Assembly: GCA_009192285.1 (NCBI GenBank)
Contig: CM018608.1
Coordinates: 1,072,201-1,136,200, forward strand
From: Morchella semilibera
Taxonomy: Eukaryota > Ascomycota > Pezizomycetes > Pezizales > Morchellaceae
Reading direction: 5' to 3'
Length of the DNA: 64,000 nucleotides
Below the pieces are notes generated by a model that did no database searches, was not told the origin of the DNA, and was given only the letters and a program-made list of their open reading frames with translations. A program made the position numbers and the translations under genes. Within the stretch, counting starts at the first letter, position 1. Every line of letters starts with the position of its first letter. Shown piece after piece: positions 11,203-23,900 of this stretch.

Positions 11203-14200
11203 GGGAGTTGGTAGAGAAAAAAGTGGCTCCGAATTGTATATCCAACCGACGACGTCACGGATGCAAGAAGGCGAATTAGAGACACACTAGGGCCCAAGGT
11301 GTCAGGGTGTCTAGCTGCGCATGAAGGCCTTAAAAGCTAAGGGTCTAGGAGGAAGTCTGAAGAATTAGATCCTTGGAGGCTGTTCCTGTATCTTAGCACC
11401 TTCTACCCCCCTCGATCATACACATATGTACACGCCGCCTGAGTGATCGAGTGGTGAGTGGAGGTTTGGTCATCTTGATCCTCTCAATTGGACGGCTGGT
11501 GGTGTGTGTAATTTGTGCAGGGTTGAGACACGTGATGGCGCGTTGATTGGACCGCGGCTGGCGTTTGTGTGGTGCGTAAACGCGTGAAGTTATAGGAAGT
11601 TTCTTTGCAATTGTCAATATTCAAGGTCACGAACTACCATGGCATCCGGATTCTTAACATAAATCAATGGAGACGAGAAAACACACTGAAATGCCCATTT
11701 CTCGGCACTATCAGCTTACCCTACTTATCAGACCGGTATCGTTTCAGTTAAGTATCTTGTGTCAGGCGGAACGTACATATTGTGTTCGCCTAGCTACAAG
11801 TACTTTATAATTTACCTTCTTTAGAAACTCTACCATTTTAATATCCCGGGTTGGGAACCATCCGCCAATACGGGTACCTACCACTGTTGTGGAGGGACAA
11901 GGCCAGGCGGATCGCATCGTGAGAGATCGATCCCCGGTGTTTGAATCAAACGGTTATGGAATAACCAACCACATGTACACCTGTAGGCCGGCCCATAAAA
12001 GAAAAATAGTCGAGGGAGATCTTCCCACTGGTCTTCACTACAACACAAAGCTCAATGCTTCTAAAGGCTAGCCTTCGATTGCTGATCCGGATCCGCAGTG
12101 GGCGCTATGGCATTAAACATTTCGGGGCCGCTTCCTAAGCCAAGGTCATCAATAATCTCACCTTGGGCGTATAACCTACGTATATACAAGAGAGAGCGGA
12201 ATAAAACGGAGCCTCTTTGACCTCGTCAATACAAACCTTAACATGACTTGCTTTCCCAACATTAGATCCTTGACATTATCTCCACAAAACACCAAATCCG
12301 TCTATACACAAGAAGTATATACGATACTATTTCTTCTTTCAAACGACCCGCACGCAGATAAGCTTTGTGCCACGATATAGTCAGCATAAACCCCACAATG
12401 GAGACATAGATAAGAACCATGTTCTGAGATCCCTCCAGATAGCCGCCCAGGGAAGCTTAGCTTGTTTCCACAGCATTTCTAGTTCATAAAAGCGGACAAA
12501 TATATTTGTAACTTACGTTACGTCGATAGGCCTATAGCCCTTGCAGTCCTTTCTCTTACAGCCTGTACCTTTTACCACAGTATGTTCGACTATATCGACA
12601 CAGGAATTCTGCCATTGTGATACTGGCTCCTCCACAGAAAAGGCAGACTATATGGTACTATCATAAGGGGTGTCGTTTGAGATCAATGCCAGTGTGGACC
12701 AAGACAGAGGATATCCCTGGAAAATTAGAATCGGTGCTTACTTATGTTGATGGCGATTTCGATGTTGGGAGATCTCAGGTTACTGCCGCTCAGGAAAGTC
12801 GGGACCGAAGCTTACCGTTGGCCAAAGGATCTGGCGGCTTTTGGGGTTGTGATACCTGATGTGTTGTGGACGAACGCGCCACCTCGAGAGTTCTATATAA
12901 GGATTATATTATGCCAATGGATATCGACACTATCACAAGCAACGACGAGAAATAAATCATTGAATAACTGTCATTAATCTCAGTAATCGCTTTGTAGTTG
13001 TCGGATGTGTAAGTTGAATTCATTATGTTAGATGCGTCACCTGACTACTAGAGCAATGGCTGATGATATCACTGTAGGTGCGGTTCTTTGATTTTGTAAA
13101 TAAATTTCGCAGGGCAGAGGCGTGAGTGTCATTTTATCACTGATAATTGTGGCAAAGAGGGGAAAGTTTGAAAATTTTGAGCCACAGCGGCGCTGTTATT
13201 ACTGCACACGCGGTGATACAGAAAAAGATAAAGAAGTCACAAGGACCTAGGCGGAAAGAGGAGCAAGAGAGGGACATAAGGCCCGGGGGGTAACATGGTG
13301 CTCCTAGATCATGTGCTAACGCAATACCATACATAGCCTTTGATTCTAGGAGCTTAAGAGTTGCATAGGATTTCTAAGTCTCGAGATTCCACACTGCATA
13401 GATAATGTGGCATTTTATGTTTAAATTATTATTTCCGGTACTTCGTTACTCCCTGAAGGTCTTTACAGATGACCATGGCTTTATGATCGAAGTATACACT
13501 CAAATTATTCATGAAAGTTAGGGAATGGAGAAAGCGTTAATAAACACCTGACTTGTTGCACGAACTGACCTTCGGGTTACATGAGTGAATAATTAACTTC
13601 TTGAGAATATCAATAAAGGTGCCGAATATAGATCTTGCTTGACGGCCAAGATACAGCTGTATGCCCTTCGCATATTTGGCATCACGTGCAACCCAGGGGC
13701 AATTAACAATACCGATACCATCGGACAGCCTTGGAAGCCAAAATCAACAATGCTAGTATCAATCAATCAATCAAGATCAACAATGCTTGGCAAGAAACAT
13801 CGAGTGATATAATGTGATCCAAACGGGTTACACAAGAATGAACGACCTGAACATCTTACAATTCAGATACCAAGCTGAATAAAAAAGGTTATTGTGGAGG
13901 ACTAGAAAGACATGTGAGCTCGGTATTTTCTGACAGAGTTGCTTGCCCAAGTGACTACATGCATTTCCATACTCTAAATACATGTATCCTTAAACTTAAG
14001 GCCAATTTTTACAAGGAGTCTCTAGTATACGTGTCTCTAGGCGGAGCATGTTCATATGTGTAGCCAGTTACTTATCAGGTTGAAGTGTCGAGGAAGTGTT
14101 CAATTCTTTTGCTTCACCCATCTCTAATCTGGTCGAGCCTTCACCGCCATCCCAGCCATTCATTATCTTCTACAGAGAACCAGAGACACACTGTTAGATA

Positions 14201-14381
14201 ATGCTCAGGATTCAAGTTCAAGATATATGACTTGGGCGGGTTGCATTTCGGTTTTTTATAGCTCACTGCACAAAACAGAAACAGGAAATTAAAGACCATC
14301 AGCTAGTCGAATAGATAAAGTAAGCCGAATAAATTGTCGACTATGCTACGATCCAATCACATTACCAACAACAAAACCAAA
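11203..14381. other. Intergenic, about 3.2 kb, no supported gene
   Basis: Open frames are all short and unrecognisable. A TCAATCAATCAATCAA tract lies near 13758-13773 inside a short repeated context (ATCAACAATGCT at 13743 and again at about 13777). TACATGTA occurs at 13979. The left end should contain the promoter of the small conserved gene and the right end the 3' UTR of the J-domain-like gene. No tRNA was found. Confidence 0.5.
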
Positions 14382-15827
14382 TCAAAGTTGCATACACTTT
14401 AACCTAGCAAAACAGTTATTCAAGCATTTTGTTATCTCCTCCGCAAACACATGCCACTCGTCTCCAAATCCCATGTTCTTGTCTGGGTGATATCTTCTCA
14501 CCGCTTCAAGAACCGCCCGCTTGTCTGGGAGGTCGGCCTTGCTTTTCGTCAGATCCGGTGTGTCTCCCTCTGTCTTTGGCGGATACGTCTCCATGATCCA
14601 CTGAACTAGCTCCCTAGCATCTTGCTCGCTCTTGCTGTGGATCTCATCCACCTTGTCCTTGATTTTTTCATAGATTGGCTCGCGTCTTTTATGCCACTCG
14701 CTGTCCTCCTGGGCCCTCAACTTTGCTCGGCGGGCCTCAACCGCCTTCTTGGCCTCCGTAAACCATGTACCGCCAGGAAGCTTTGGGGAGAGTGTTGTAA
14801 CGAGCGATATGGCGCGGATATAAAGCTCGTGAGCCTTCGGCTCGTCTTTGAGCAGGAGTTGATAGGTCTTGGCCAAGTAATAAACCGACTCCGCTTCCAG
14901 CTCGATATCTTTGCCCGTCGCACACGACAGAGCAAGTCGGTAGTTGTCCAGTGCGAGCAGTGCATAATCCATTAGCTTCTCCGCATTATCAGAAACCGAT
15001 GCCGTGAAATATCCATGTCCAGACTCTAAGGACCGGGTCGCCGTACACGTCGATACCAGTACCTCATAGCTACTAGCGAGATCCATAGCTTCTTCAAAAG
15101 GATCCTGCTCGGCTAGGCGATTGGCATTCATGGTCTCTTCTAGCTCGACCGCCATCCGACATACCCCATCACCATCAGCAAGCATCGACAGCGCTCCCTT
15201 ATAGTCTCCACTCTCACTCGCACGCAGTGCATCATTATGGTGCTGTAATGCCAGGGAGCAGTATATTTCATAGCGCGGCTTGCGAAAGCCGGCAAACTGG
15301 CGCAACGGTGTACGTCCGGTGGCACGCTCAAGCCATATATCCCACCGCATGTTCCGCGTCTTTTGCCAATCTGTATGAAACAGGTCTACAATCTCGGACG
15401 TTGCACCAGCAGAACGGAGTTGAGTGGTAAAAAGAGAGGCTTTGGGAGACCCGTTAGGAGCGTAAATAGCTTCATCGGCATCGATGCAGCGCTGAAGATA
15501 CTGTTGGAGCTGCCATTGCTGGGAAAAGATTCCGGAGTGGGCGATTATGGTTGTCACTGCAATCCGAGTAGCCTTGGAGATGGCGATGTTTGTGGAAAGA
15601 CGTTGGTTTGCATTGAGCGTGCGGTCGGAGAGGAGGGCGGCGGCTAGGGAAAGGGTTTTATCTATGCGGCCTAGGCGTAGGGTTGGCGCGGTTACCGCGG
15701 AGATTAAGGTGAAGGACTCATTTAGGGCGTCAAGTTTGTGCAGATCAACCGGCGGTTGTGCGGGAGGGTTTGTTTGGGCTCTTTGACCTGGACGAGTCCC
15801 ACGGGCGAAGTTTTGGAACCACGACAT
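14382..15827 (-). CDS. J-domain-like protein with helical middle region
   Basis: Single exon of 481 aa, ATG at 15827. The C-terminal 50 residues (RAVLEAVRRYHPDKNMG then a helical segment) resemble helices II-III of a DnaJ J domain, with the HPD tripeptide at about 447-449, the element that stimulates Hsp70 ATPase. The helix I part is less clear. The region of roughly residues 180-370 is helical, with paired Ala/Leu helices (SLALQHHNDALRASESGDY, YYLAKTYQLLLKDEPKAHEL) that look like degenerate tetratricopeptide or MIT-type hairpins. The N-terminus is short and Pro/Gln-rich. No signal peptide or membrane segment was seen, so a cytosolic co-chaperone is a reasonable inference. The coding sequence is clearly real by length and bias; the family name is not known to me. 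Confidence 0.8.
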   Translation of the reverse strand: MSWFQNFARGTRPGQRAQTNPPAQPPVDLHKLDALNESFTLISAVTAPTLRLGRIDKTLSLAAALLSDRTLNANQRLSTNIAISKATRIAVTTIIAHSGIFSQQWQLQQYLQRCIDADEAIYAPNGSPKASLFTTQLRSAGATSEIVDLFHTDWQKTRNMRWDIWLERATGRTPLRQFAGFRKPRYEIYCSLALQHHNDALRASESGDYKGALSMLADGDGVCRMAVELEETMNANRLAEQDPFEEAMDLASSYEVLVSTCTATRSLESGHGYFTASVSDNAEKLMDYALLALDNYRLALSCATGKDIELEAESVYYLAKTYQLLLKDEPKAHELYIRAISLVTTLSPKLPGGTWFTEAKKAVEARRAKLRAQEDSEWHKRREPIYEKIKDKVDEIHSKSEQDARELVQWIMETYPPKTEGDTPDLTKSKADLPDKRAVLEAVRRYHPDKNMGFGDEWHVFAEEITKCLNNCFARLKCMQL

Positions 15828-16309
15828 GTTAGAGTTGGTGTAGGAGCTCTCAGAATGGTGGGTTTGAGGGAGGTAGGAGGGAGAGGGGGGAATGGCGAGT
15901 GGAAATACTTATTGGAATATAAGAGTAGCTCGTGATTCTATTCCTTCTCTGTCATACTTTTTGTTACCGCATACGAGTTGACTGGAGCCTTCCTGCATGT
16001 TTTCAGGCATCCAAATCAACACTTTAAGAGCTGCTCTTTTCGGGATGCTATCTCTGCCGGTAGCCTTTTTGAGTCTATATTAAGGCCTATTATATCTGCA
16101 GGCATGCGCGCAACTGAAATGTCAAAAGGGTATCATCTACAAGTTTGTATTTACATACCCTTGGTCATCATTGGTCAAATCTACTAGCTGTAGGGACCGC
16201 TTTTCTGGGCGGCAAACAATAATCTCTAATGAATCCCGAACGGGGGGGGGGTATTTGGGCGTTACACTTATATAAAATAAAGTGATATCCATTTTTTCCT
16301 GGAGCACTA

Positions 16310-16496
16310 TCCCTTGGATGGATGAAATTGTTTAATTCGTAGCCTGGACCGTGTACGTACTGAGTTGGGTATATTCGTTGCTTTTAATGGTTAACAACCA
16401 TAGAGCCAATCAAAAATAAATATTAGCTGCCTGCTTAAGCTAATATTATCTCAAAAAGGCAAGCTGCGAATTTGAAAGTTTCATCCGTCCAAGGGC
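16310..16496. mobile_element. MITE, copy 1 of a two-copy TA-type family
   Basis: Arms 16311-16343 and 16463-16495 are reverse complements at about 27 of 33 positions, with ends CCCTTGGAYGGATGAAA. The same ends and related interior (ATAGAGCCAAT near 16400, seen in reverse near 39225) occur in a second copy at 39131-39311. TA precedes the left end; the right flank has lost it. Short, non-coding and TA-flanked: compatible with a Tc1/mariner-type non-autonomous element. Confidence 0.7.
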
Positions 16497-18185
16497 TCTC
16501 GAATTCAGTAACATGAGTATAGACGTAGGCGTGGGTGCATGTACGATGGAATATATGGTAATCGCGCGACGCTTCTACATTGCATGTAGTTCTTTCAGTC
16601 CCAATGCACTTTATATCATACCCCCCAAAGATATGTAATTATTAGCAAGAATGAATTTCGGGGGGTGCTGTTCAAAAGGATCCCTGTAACCAAGTGACCA
16701 AAAGCGATGGTTGGCCTAATGTTTCTATTAATGAAAAGAATCCCCCATTACGTATACGTATGTTACAAACACACAAAACTGTGCCTTGAAGCCTGGAAGA
16801 TCGTTTCACTGCAGCAAACCAAGGCTGATGTAGCTTGGTGAGCTGATTGACCTACTTACATACATACATGTATATAAACGTACCCCTGCTGTCTGTCTGG
16901 CCATGGGAATCATAACCATTTCTACACTTGCCCCATGGATCACGCGGGAAGACTGGTGTACCCAAATGTATGGTTGCGGACACCTGCGACAGTGGTGTTT
17001 TTTGGCTATCACTTTCCTGATCAAGTAACGACTTGGCCGCCGATATATGCTCTTTTATGCCAAGACTATCAATGATATCAAGCAGTAGTCCGATAATTTC
17101 CTAACTGGGTATCAAAATGCCTAGAACTATTGCCTAAATAGGCAACTTTGGGCGACATTCATTCTTACCAAAAACCCAACCCCGCAACCATAAGTGATAA
17201 AATTAACTGGACTCTGTCGTAGTTTAGAGCAGAGGCTAAAGCATTTAACAGAGGGGAAATGATTATAGGCATTGCGGTTGGAAAGCCACCACCCACCCCC
17301 CCCCAAATGCTGGGGTGTGTCCGCAACCATACATGTACCTTTCCATCCTGTGCCCATACAGTTCAAGTTCAGCCTTGCGCTTGCCCTTGCAAAAAGGGTA
17401 AAAAAAGCAAAAGCATGTGTCACAATTAAGGCCAGAGACTGATCTGAACATAAGAGACTCTGCGATATATATATCCACTGGCTAGATGCTCCCACGTACT
17501 CTCTACTCCGTAGCCTTGCACAGACTAGGACAGGACCAAGCACATAAAACACATGTTAGTATCCGCTTGTAGTGCAAATACATCCAGCTGGCTGCAACTA
17601 CAGTTACTGGTGGGAGCAATCATTTCCACTGGGCAGCCTCCTAAATATGTAGTATGTAGTACATGTAGTAGTTACATTTGGCACCCACAGGCCGGTGTTC
17701 ATTGTGGCTGTTTATAGGTTCTAACAGCTAGCCGTATCGTATCCGGATATCAATGCACAGGCGGATCGAGGCCCAATTCTGGCAAGGCAAAGGACAGCCC
17801 GCCCTTGGCTTCCGCCTTCACACACCGTCACTCGCGGCTTGGGTGGGGGAGGGGGGGTGAGGTAATTGACCGGTGGTTACATGTTTCGTAGAAAGCCGCA
17901 CATGGGATTCCTGTATGTACCTACTACGAAAAAACTAGGCCTGCCGGACAGACAGGCATATATATATAACCCCCGGCCGGCCGGCCGGACAGCTAGCTAC
18001 AGATACAGCTATAGATACAGGATCGCCGCCAAAGGAGAAATAGAGAAGGGAAAAGAAAGAAAAAGAGAGAGAGAGAGATTACATATTATCCAACCCTCCC
18101 GGCCCCGCCGCCCCCCGCCCCGGACACCCGGTTTGGTGGGGGGGGGGGGGCAGTCAGCACAGTGTCCAGGGTAGATATATACATG

Positions 18186-18205
18186 TATATATATATATAT
18201 ATATA
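18186..18205. repeat. AT dinucleotide microsatellite
   Basis: An uninterrupted TA repeat directly follows a TACATGTA palindrome at 18180, about 80 bp past the stop codon of the small membrane-protein gene. It lies in that gene's presumed 3' UTR. Confidence 0.85.
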
Positions 18206-18284
18206 CCAAAGCGCCATTACAAGAAGCGCAAACCGCGGCCACAGCTTCGTCTCGTCACTCGTCGTATTCGTGGTGGGCGCGCGC

Positions 18285-18819
18285 CTACAGCTGCGTATAG
18301 GATCTCCGCGTCCTCGCCGCCTACGCCCCGCCTCCCCATCAGCGCCTCCCGTCCCCTCCCAAAAAAAGAAACCCCCCCCCCCCGTCGAGGGTGTGTGGGG
18401 AACCAGAAGACTCACCTCGATCCAGCCCATGACCCACGGTCTCACCAGCGCATACACCAGCAGCCCCACCGTCGCCACGATAAAGATCAGCACCACGGCC
18501 TGGTCCTTTGCCGAGTCGCGCTCTGTTGCCCCGCCCGTTAGCACTGTGGACCCCCGGGGGGGTTCGGGGTGTTTCACGTACGGTAGCATGTGGTCACGAT
18601 GTCGTCGTCCTCGACGCCCTTACAGAAGGGGAGGTTGTAGTCGCGGCAGAAGGAGCGGTTGCAGTCTGTGCAGGCGGGGATGGGGATCAGCGTCGAGTTG
18701 GTGAGGCATGTGCATTTGCAGAGGAGGGATATTGAGGTTGTTGTTGCGGAGGCGGGGAGCGGGAGGAGGAGGAGGACTTGTAGTAGTAGCAGTAGGAGGC
18801 GGGGGAGGGGGGCGGGCAT
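18285..18819 (-). CDS. Small secreted-type cysteine-rich single-pass membrane protein, conserved in fungi
   Basis: Three exons: 18819-18582, 18522-18416 and 18320-18285 (introns 59 and 95 bp; the first has a perfect GCTAACG branch site), 126 aa. Residues 1-26 form a Leu-rich signal peptide after MPAPLPR. The luminal part has CKCTC, CTDCNRSFC and a DYNLPFC segment, eight or nine cysteines likely in disulfides. A transmembrane helix follows (AVVLIFIVATVGLLVYALV), then a short cytosolic tail ending RRSYTQL. The order signal, Cys-rich, QRDSxKD, helix, RRSY tail matches a fungal family I remember without a named function. The last exon is the least certain, because other acceptors are possible. 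The ATG at 18819 is used; the codon opening the longer frame upstream is TTG. Confidence 0.72.
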
Positions 18820-19671
18820 GGTGCGTGCGTTGTTGTTGAGGAGGAGGAGGGTTGCCAAGATCCGGGGTTGTAGAATAGCTTGTGATGGTTGGTGGTGACA
18901 GGAGTGCGATGATGATGGCTGGACAGGGGCAGGCGAAGATGATGGCTACAGAGCTCAGAAGAAGAAGAAGAGCTAGAGGAGGGGGAGGATGATGATGAAG
19001 AGTAGAAATATCTGTATCTAGGGAAGGGTTTTAATTGAAGACCCTCTCGTATTCGTATGGGTTAATTAGGCTTGCAATTGTTGATGTTGTCGACCGATTG
19101 GGCAGAAAAGGTTGTTTAAAAGTACATAAGTAACTACATGTACAAACATGTTGTCCCTCCTTCAGCTTCTTTGCCTTCTTTCCTCTACCAGGAAGGTGAG
19201 AGAGGATTACTGAACATTGCATCTGCATACATGTACTACATAACAAGCTTTTGTGTTCACTCCTCCTCCCCCCGCCCCGCGCTTAAGAACTCTAATCTGG
19301 ACTTTAATTTGTTTGAGGTTTTTCTTTGTAGCTAAATACATGTAGCTCAGGTGCTGTAGCTGGGTATATACAGAAGACTAATGCAATATTGGTAGATAAG
19401 AAAGAGGAGTGACGACGACGATGATGAACCATGAAACACCCAAAAGAGAAAGAAGAAGAAAAATGCAATACGCCCACAACCATTCCCGCGTATCAATTCA
19501 ATTCGACCCAACCTAACCCAAACACCGTACCCCAGACAAAATAAAAGATAAGGAAAATAATAATAAAAAAATAATAATAAAAGAAACGCAATTGAAGACA
19601 GTACTGGGACGTCGTGATATAGTAGGACATATGATCACGACCGCCGCCGCCGCCGCCGCCGCATCGACAGA
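18820..19671. other. Intergenic, about 0.85 kb
   Basis: No gene seen. The left half is the promoter of the minus-strand membrane protein, with GAA/GAG-rich purine tracts at about 18955-19000. TACATGTA occurs at 19135, 19228 and 19337. AT-rich ATA/AAT repeats at 19555-19585 and a GCC trinucleotide tract at 19641-19662 lie in the likely 3' UTR of the F-box gene. Confidence 0.55.
19641..19662. repeat. CCG trinucleotide microsatellite
   Basis: Seven uninterrupted CCG units, about 10-30 bp beyond the F-box stop codon. Read on the minus strand this would be a poly-Gly tract, but the stop at 19672 comes first in the chosen frame. Confidence 0.9.
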
Positions 19672-20991
19672 CTAGAGCAGGCTGACCCTTCTCGACGTCA
19701 CAATTTCTTTTTGAAACTGCCGCCCGCCTATTTCTTTTGGGAACTGCCGCCCGCCGATTTCTTTTTGGAACTGTCGCCCGCCGATTGGTATCTTCGTGGC
19801 GGCCTTGAACGGCGTTCCGGACGAAACGGTCCTTGGCTTGCTCGCGGCACTGGGCTGTGATAGACCGAGAGAGAGGAAGTATGATCGTGCGGGAGATGTC
19901 AGGAACGAATTTGAGGTCATTGGGGCGCTTCCCCGGCGGGGAACTGAGGCAGCGATGCACCATTCGCAGTATGATTCCTCGGCGCCCTCATTACTAGAAT
20001 TTCGTCAGAACCAATGATCAATTGTGATGGTTGTGGGGGGTTAAGGAAGGACATACTGGGTTATGCAATACCCGCCAGAGCACGAGAGACACGTACGGCT
20101 GTGTTTCGCCGTGCAATCGGAACACTGGCTCCCGCACTCGAAACACGTTCTCTTCACCTTCGCCGCCGCCACCGCACAGTCCGTACACCACCACTCGCCG
20201 CAGCACTCGCACCATCGCTCCTTCACGCAACCTTCGCACCTCAGCATACCGTCCTCCGCGCCCCCACGACATGCCGCCGCAATCCCGCCAAACAAAGGTG
20301 CCGGCGCAACCAGCGCCTTGTTGCTACGCTGAGATTGTCCGCACCCAGAGCATCCCCTGCTGCCGCCGAGGCGGATATTTGCAATTGTCGGAGTTACACT
20401 CTCGTGCATGTGCCCCTCGCAGACGACCGTATCGAATGTGATGCGCCCTGCACAGGCCTGCAACACCGGCACCCACTCGGATCCTAGGCGCATCCGTGCG
20501 TTCCTTATAAAGCGCCCTGTTGACTTTTCGGCGGCCTCGTGGTCGCTGAACCAGTAGACGCCCTTCAAGCTCAGTTCGTCGGCCGACGAGACGAGGCCTG
20601 TCAGGAACGTCATGAGCTCGCGCTCAACAATTTCTCTGCATCCGCGGATGCTGAGGATCTGGATATTGCTCTTGTAGTTTGGTGGCGAGATGAGTGCATT
20701 GAGGTGCGCTATTGTTACGGGGAGGTTATCGAGGATGAGGGTTCGAGTTGCATGGAGTATGGGGTGGTGAGGGGTGTCTGTGAGGAGGCGCGGGAGAACT
20801 TTAGAGCGGGCGGCGGTGGAGAGGTCGAGGTGGCGATGGACGCTGGTGGAGGAGGTGATGGAGTTGCGGAGGGCACGGGAGGTGAGAGTGAGGGCGTAGA
20901 TGTCGCACGCAGAAAGATAAGGGGTTGTTGAGAGGAGGAGGAGCTGGTTGGTGAGGATCGTGAGGAGTGTAGTGGGGTGATGAGTGGTCAT
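19672..20991 (-). CDS. F-box-like protein with cysteine-rich C-terminal zinc-binding region
   Basis: Two exons: 20991-20057 and 19993-19672, 63-bp intron (GTATGT donor, CTGAC branch, TTCTAG acceptor), 418 aa. The first 50 residues look like an F-box (LLTILTNQLLLL, then SACDIYALTLTSRALRN), which would bind Skp1 in an SCF ubiquitin ligase. The middle is leucine-patterned, as in a short LRR or solenoid. Residues of about 260-350 are rich in paired cysteines: CSGC, CEGC, CECC, CTDC, CFEC, CSDC, CLSC, and, after splicing, CEWC, probably binding zinc. The join turns the CSGGYCIT end into a continuous ITHNEGAEESYCEWC, matching what I remember of the fungal family, which supports the second exon. The last 40 residues carry a 9-residue repeat. 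The ATG at 20991 sits 47 bp below a TATAAAA box; the longer frame begins at TTG. Confidence 0.8.
19705..19785 (-). repeat. Coding minisatellite: three 27-bp units
   Basis: Three tandem units each encode nine residues, consensus IGGRQFQKE (the middle copy has P for the second Q), near the C-terminus of the F-box protein. Units differ by only a few bases, so length may vary between strains. Confidence 0.85.
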
Positions 20992-23900
20992 TATATGAGT
21001 AGTTTGGTGTCGATAGCTATAGATAACCAATTGGGTGTTTTATATTAGGATTGGAATTTCGAGTATCGAGGTCAATCAATGGGCAGTAGGTAGATAGGAC
21101 AGATCCTTCTTCTTATTCTCTTCTCTTCTTATCCTTACTCTTTTTCTCTGTGAGGGAGGGGCGGGAGAGGGCCCAATATATCTGACCTGGATCTATTATA
21201 TTTTATTACGCCCAAGATTCTTGTCACTATCAGTGCCCACTCCCTGGGACTGGTACTTTTAAGTTACGGCACTCTACATGGTGTAGATCGAAATAATAGT
21301 GTGCCTAGCTATTCTAGTTAGTAAAGAAAAGAAAAACTCACACCCTCGCCAACAAAAAAAAATAAGGGTTTAGAGTTCACGTTTCGTAAGCCCTTACAGT
21401 TAGTTAACCAACCCAACGCCCTTATCTCAAACCTCTCGGGTGTTTAACCGGAGTTCAACATGTCCCAAGGCAAGTGAGCTCACCCTGCGTTTGAACCCTC
21501 CTATCTCCATTTAGACTACATAGTTAGCCTATCTAGCTGTCGTCCGCCTCATCGATTTCAGGAAATCGCACGCACAGATGTGCCAAGCTTTATGAAATCG
21601 AGATATGTTATGGCGGCGGCGGTGGGTGTGAGACCCGCGTACCTACATATTTCTATTTTATCTACGTAGCTACCCTATCATTTCCACTGAATGGGAGAAA
21701 AAGAAAGGAAATGCGGGGTTCGTAAACAATGAAGGCGTAAGGTAAAGTAAACAAAAAGTGAACGATCAACGCACCAAGGAGTCTGATTTCCAGAGTACAG
21801 CGGCGACGGCCGTCATGCACACACCCCGCAATTTGGAACTGCACCAAGACAACCCCACCAAGTTTGTAACTCTATGTACTTACCTACCGGCATTTGGCTT
21901 GTCAAACTCAAACCCCAATAATAAATGATGCCCAGCCAGGTCGGAAATTTTTGTTTGTTCCACGAAACAGGTTCGTTTAGTGTGGCTGTTATTAATGAAT
22001 CGAGAAGATCGGAATCTCTCCGACAGAGCGGCCGGCGTAGTGTATGTACCACCACCACTCTACCGCCAAATCAGCAGGCTTCGTTATCCCACGCTGGGGT
22101 GGTTGTAATATGATTTCCTTATCTATCTATCGATTACCCTTTGAAACAAAAAAAATTGTTGAGCGCTGTTGTCTAAGCCAGATGGGACACGGTAGCTGGG
22201 ATGATAATCTTGCAGGTTTTTTTACACTTTGCAGAGTAAGATGGCTTGCTTTTACGTCACGGGCAGCCAGCGACTCATGCATGGTAGGTACCGATAGATG
22301 GGATATGAATCCTACCGCCAATCTAGCCGTGCCGCAAGATCCATCTTGGAAGGCCGTGACATGGTGGTACTTAACAACATTGTTTCCCTTAGAGACCAGT
22401 CGAGACAGTTTTGCAGACAGTGCCAGACGACGAGACATAAGACTATGCATCGTACGAATGGGCCGGGCACGTGGTCAGTGACGCGACCCTAAGCTGCAAA
22501 CTCCCCGCCTCCGTGATTGATCGCACGCATGTAGTACGTTGTAGCTGTTGGAGTAGCAGCAACAATTTCAACCGGATTTCAAGGCTACATACGATTTCCC
22601 TCTCGATTCTTTGATGAGGTGATCAGCTCGTTCATGCACAGGCGCCTATCTATCTATCTGGCCTCATTGGTTGTCTGGCCTGAGTAGGAGCCGTTGGGAG
22701 GACAAGACCCCCCCCCCCCACCTCCTCTTTGAGCCTCTGGCTAGTTTATTAGAATAGAACTAATACTTGATTTGTACCCGTTGCGATATAAATGAGCCTA
22801 TATCGGCCTATGGCCGCAGCCGCCGGATTCCGTCGGCTTTGGGGTGCCGTGGCCGTAGTATGCTGTTATATTGTTACCTGGAATTGATGGAGCATGGAGA
22901 CATCGTCTCATTTTTTTTTATCTTTGCAACACACACCAACACAAACCTAGGCGGAGGGTCAAACAAGCATTGCCGAAAAGACCAGCCTGGCTTTTTATCC
23001 TGGATATGGTGAGATTCACGCGGACAGTCTATAGAGATACATAGTGGGCCAAGAAGGCGGGGTTTCCTCAAGAGGATAGCAGGTGGGCTATTTAGCCCGG
23101 AGTATCACCGACTGATTGAATCGCACGCCCAATATAGAGCAGCCACACACACCCTCTAATACCCTAATCGCAATCATAAGTAGTAGTGATAATAATCGCA
23201 ATCCATAAGGGGCGAATTATAATGTATGTGGGTAATAGGGGCCGGAGAAAAGTGCCATAAGGGGTGTTTTGCCTGTAGATAAGCTTGCGGAAAGGGCAAT
23301 TGAACTCCGATAGGGCCCTGAATAGTAGAGTTGCCATGCTTCTTGGCTCTTGAAGTGAGCACTGGCTTGGCCCTTTGTTCGTATTGGCATTGGAAATAAT
23401 AGACACCAAATTCAAGGCAGGCCCTGCCCAGCCAAAAGCTTGCGCGTAGAATTGCGTTATCATCGGATCACTATCCGCAGATATCCTGAATTCCGCTATT
23501 TCTAGAGTAGATGGCCGTATGTATTATAATTATGCCAAGATTTCAAGGCGACCAGTTCTTGTGCCCAGGTGATCTGATGCGCACTATGTTCCGTTTTTTC
23601 ACCCCGAGCTCTGCACGTTATTTGATGTCCAGGGATAGAAGGTTAAGTACGGGTGGCCCGATCACGCACTTCCCTCTCCTGTTTTATTGATTTGACATAT
23701 CAAGTAAGGCCTGTGTAATTTAAGGAGGCCCAGTATTGATCTAGTAGTCCGTTGTACTAGCAGTTTGGCATGATCGTATGGGCTGTCTTCGAGGATGTAA
23801 TCTGGTTAGAGCATATTCGATGAGGTGGAGGGTCCGCCGGGAGGATTGATCTCCAGAATCAGTCGAGGCCCACTTCATTGCAGTAAATCAAGTAGTAAAA

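Larger units (their letters stand above)
15828..18284. other. Intergenic, about 2.5 kb, repeat-rich
   Basis: No supported gene. It contains a TA-type MITE at 16310-16496, homopolymeric G/C runs (16242-16251 and 17299-17306), TACATGTA at 16865, 17330, 17660 and 18180, CCGG-rich tandem sequence near 17973-17987, GA repeats near 18065-18078 and an AT dinucleotide tract at 18186-18205. The left end is the promoter side of the J-domain-like gene. Confidence 0.55.

Noticed and set aside
11881-11960. Possible tRNA T-arm (GTTTGAATCAAAC)
   Set aside because: The surrounding bases do not form acceptor, D or anticodon stems.
20992-21030. N-terminal extension of the F-box protein starting at 21030
   Set aside because: The codon is TTG and lies right below the TATA box; the ATG at 20991 is the sound start.
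22044-22481. 145-codon plus frame with a 107-codon minus frame opposite
   Set aside because: No recognisable domain, no splice-supported extension; both strands equally open, as expected by chance in such a long spacer.
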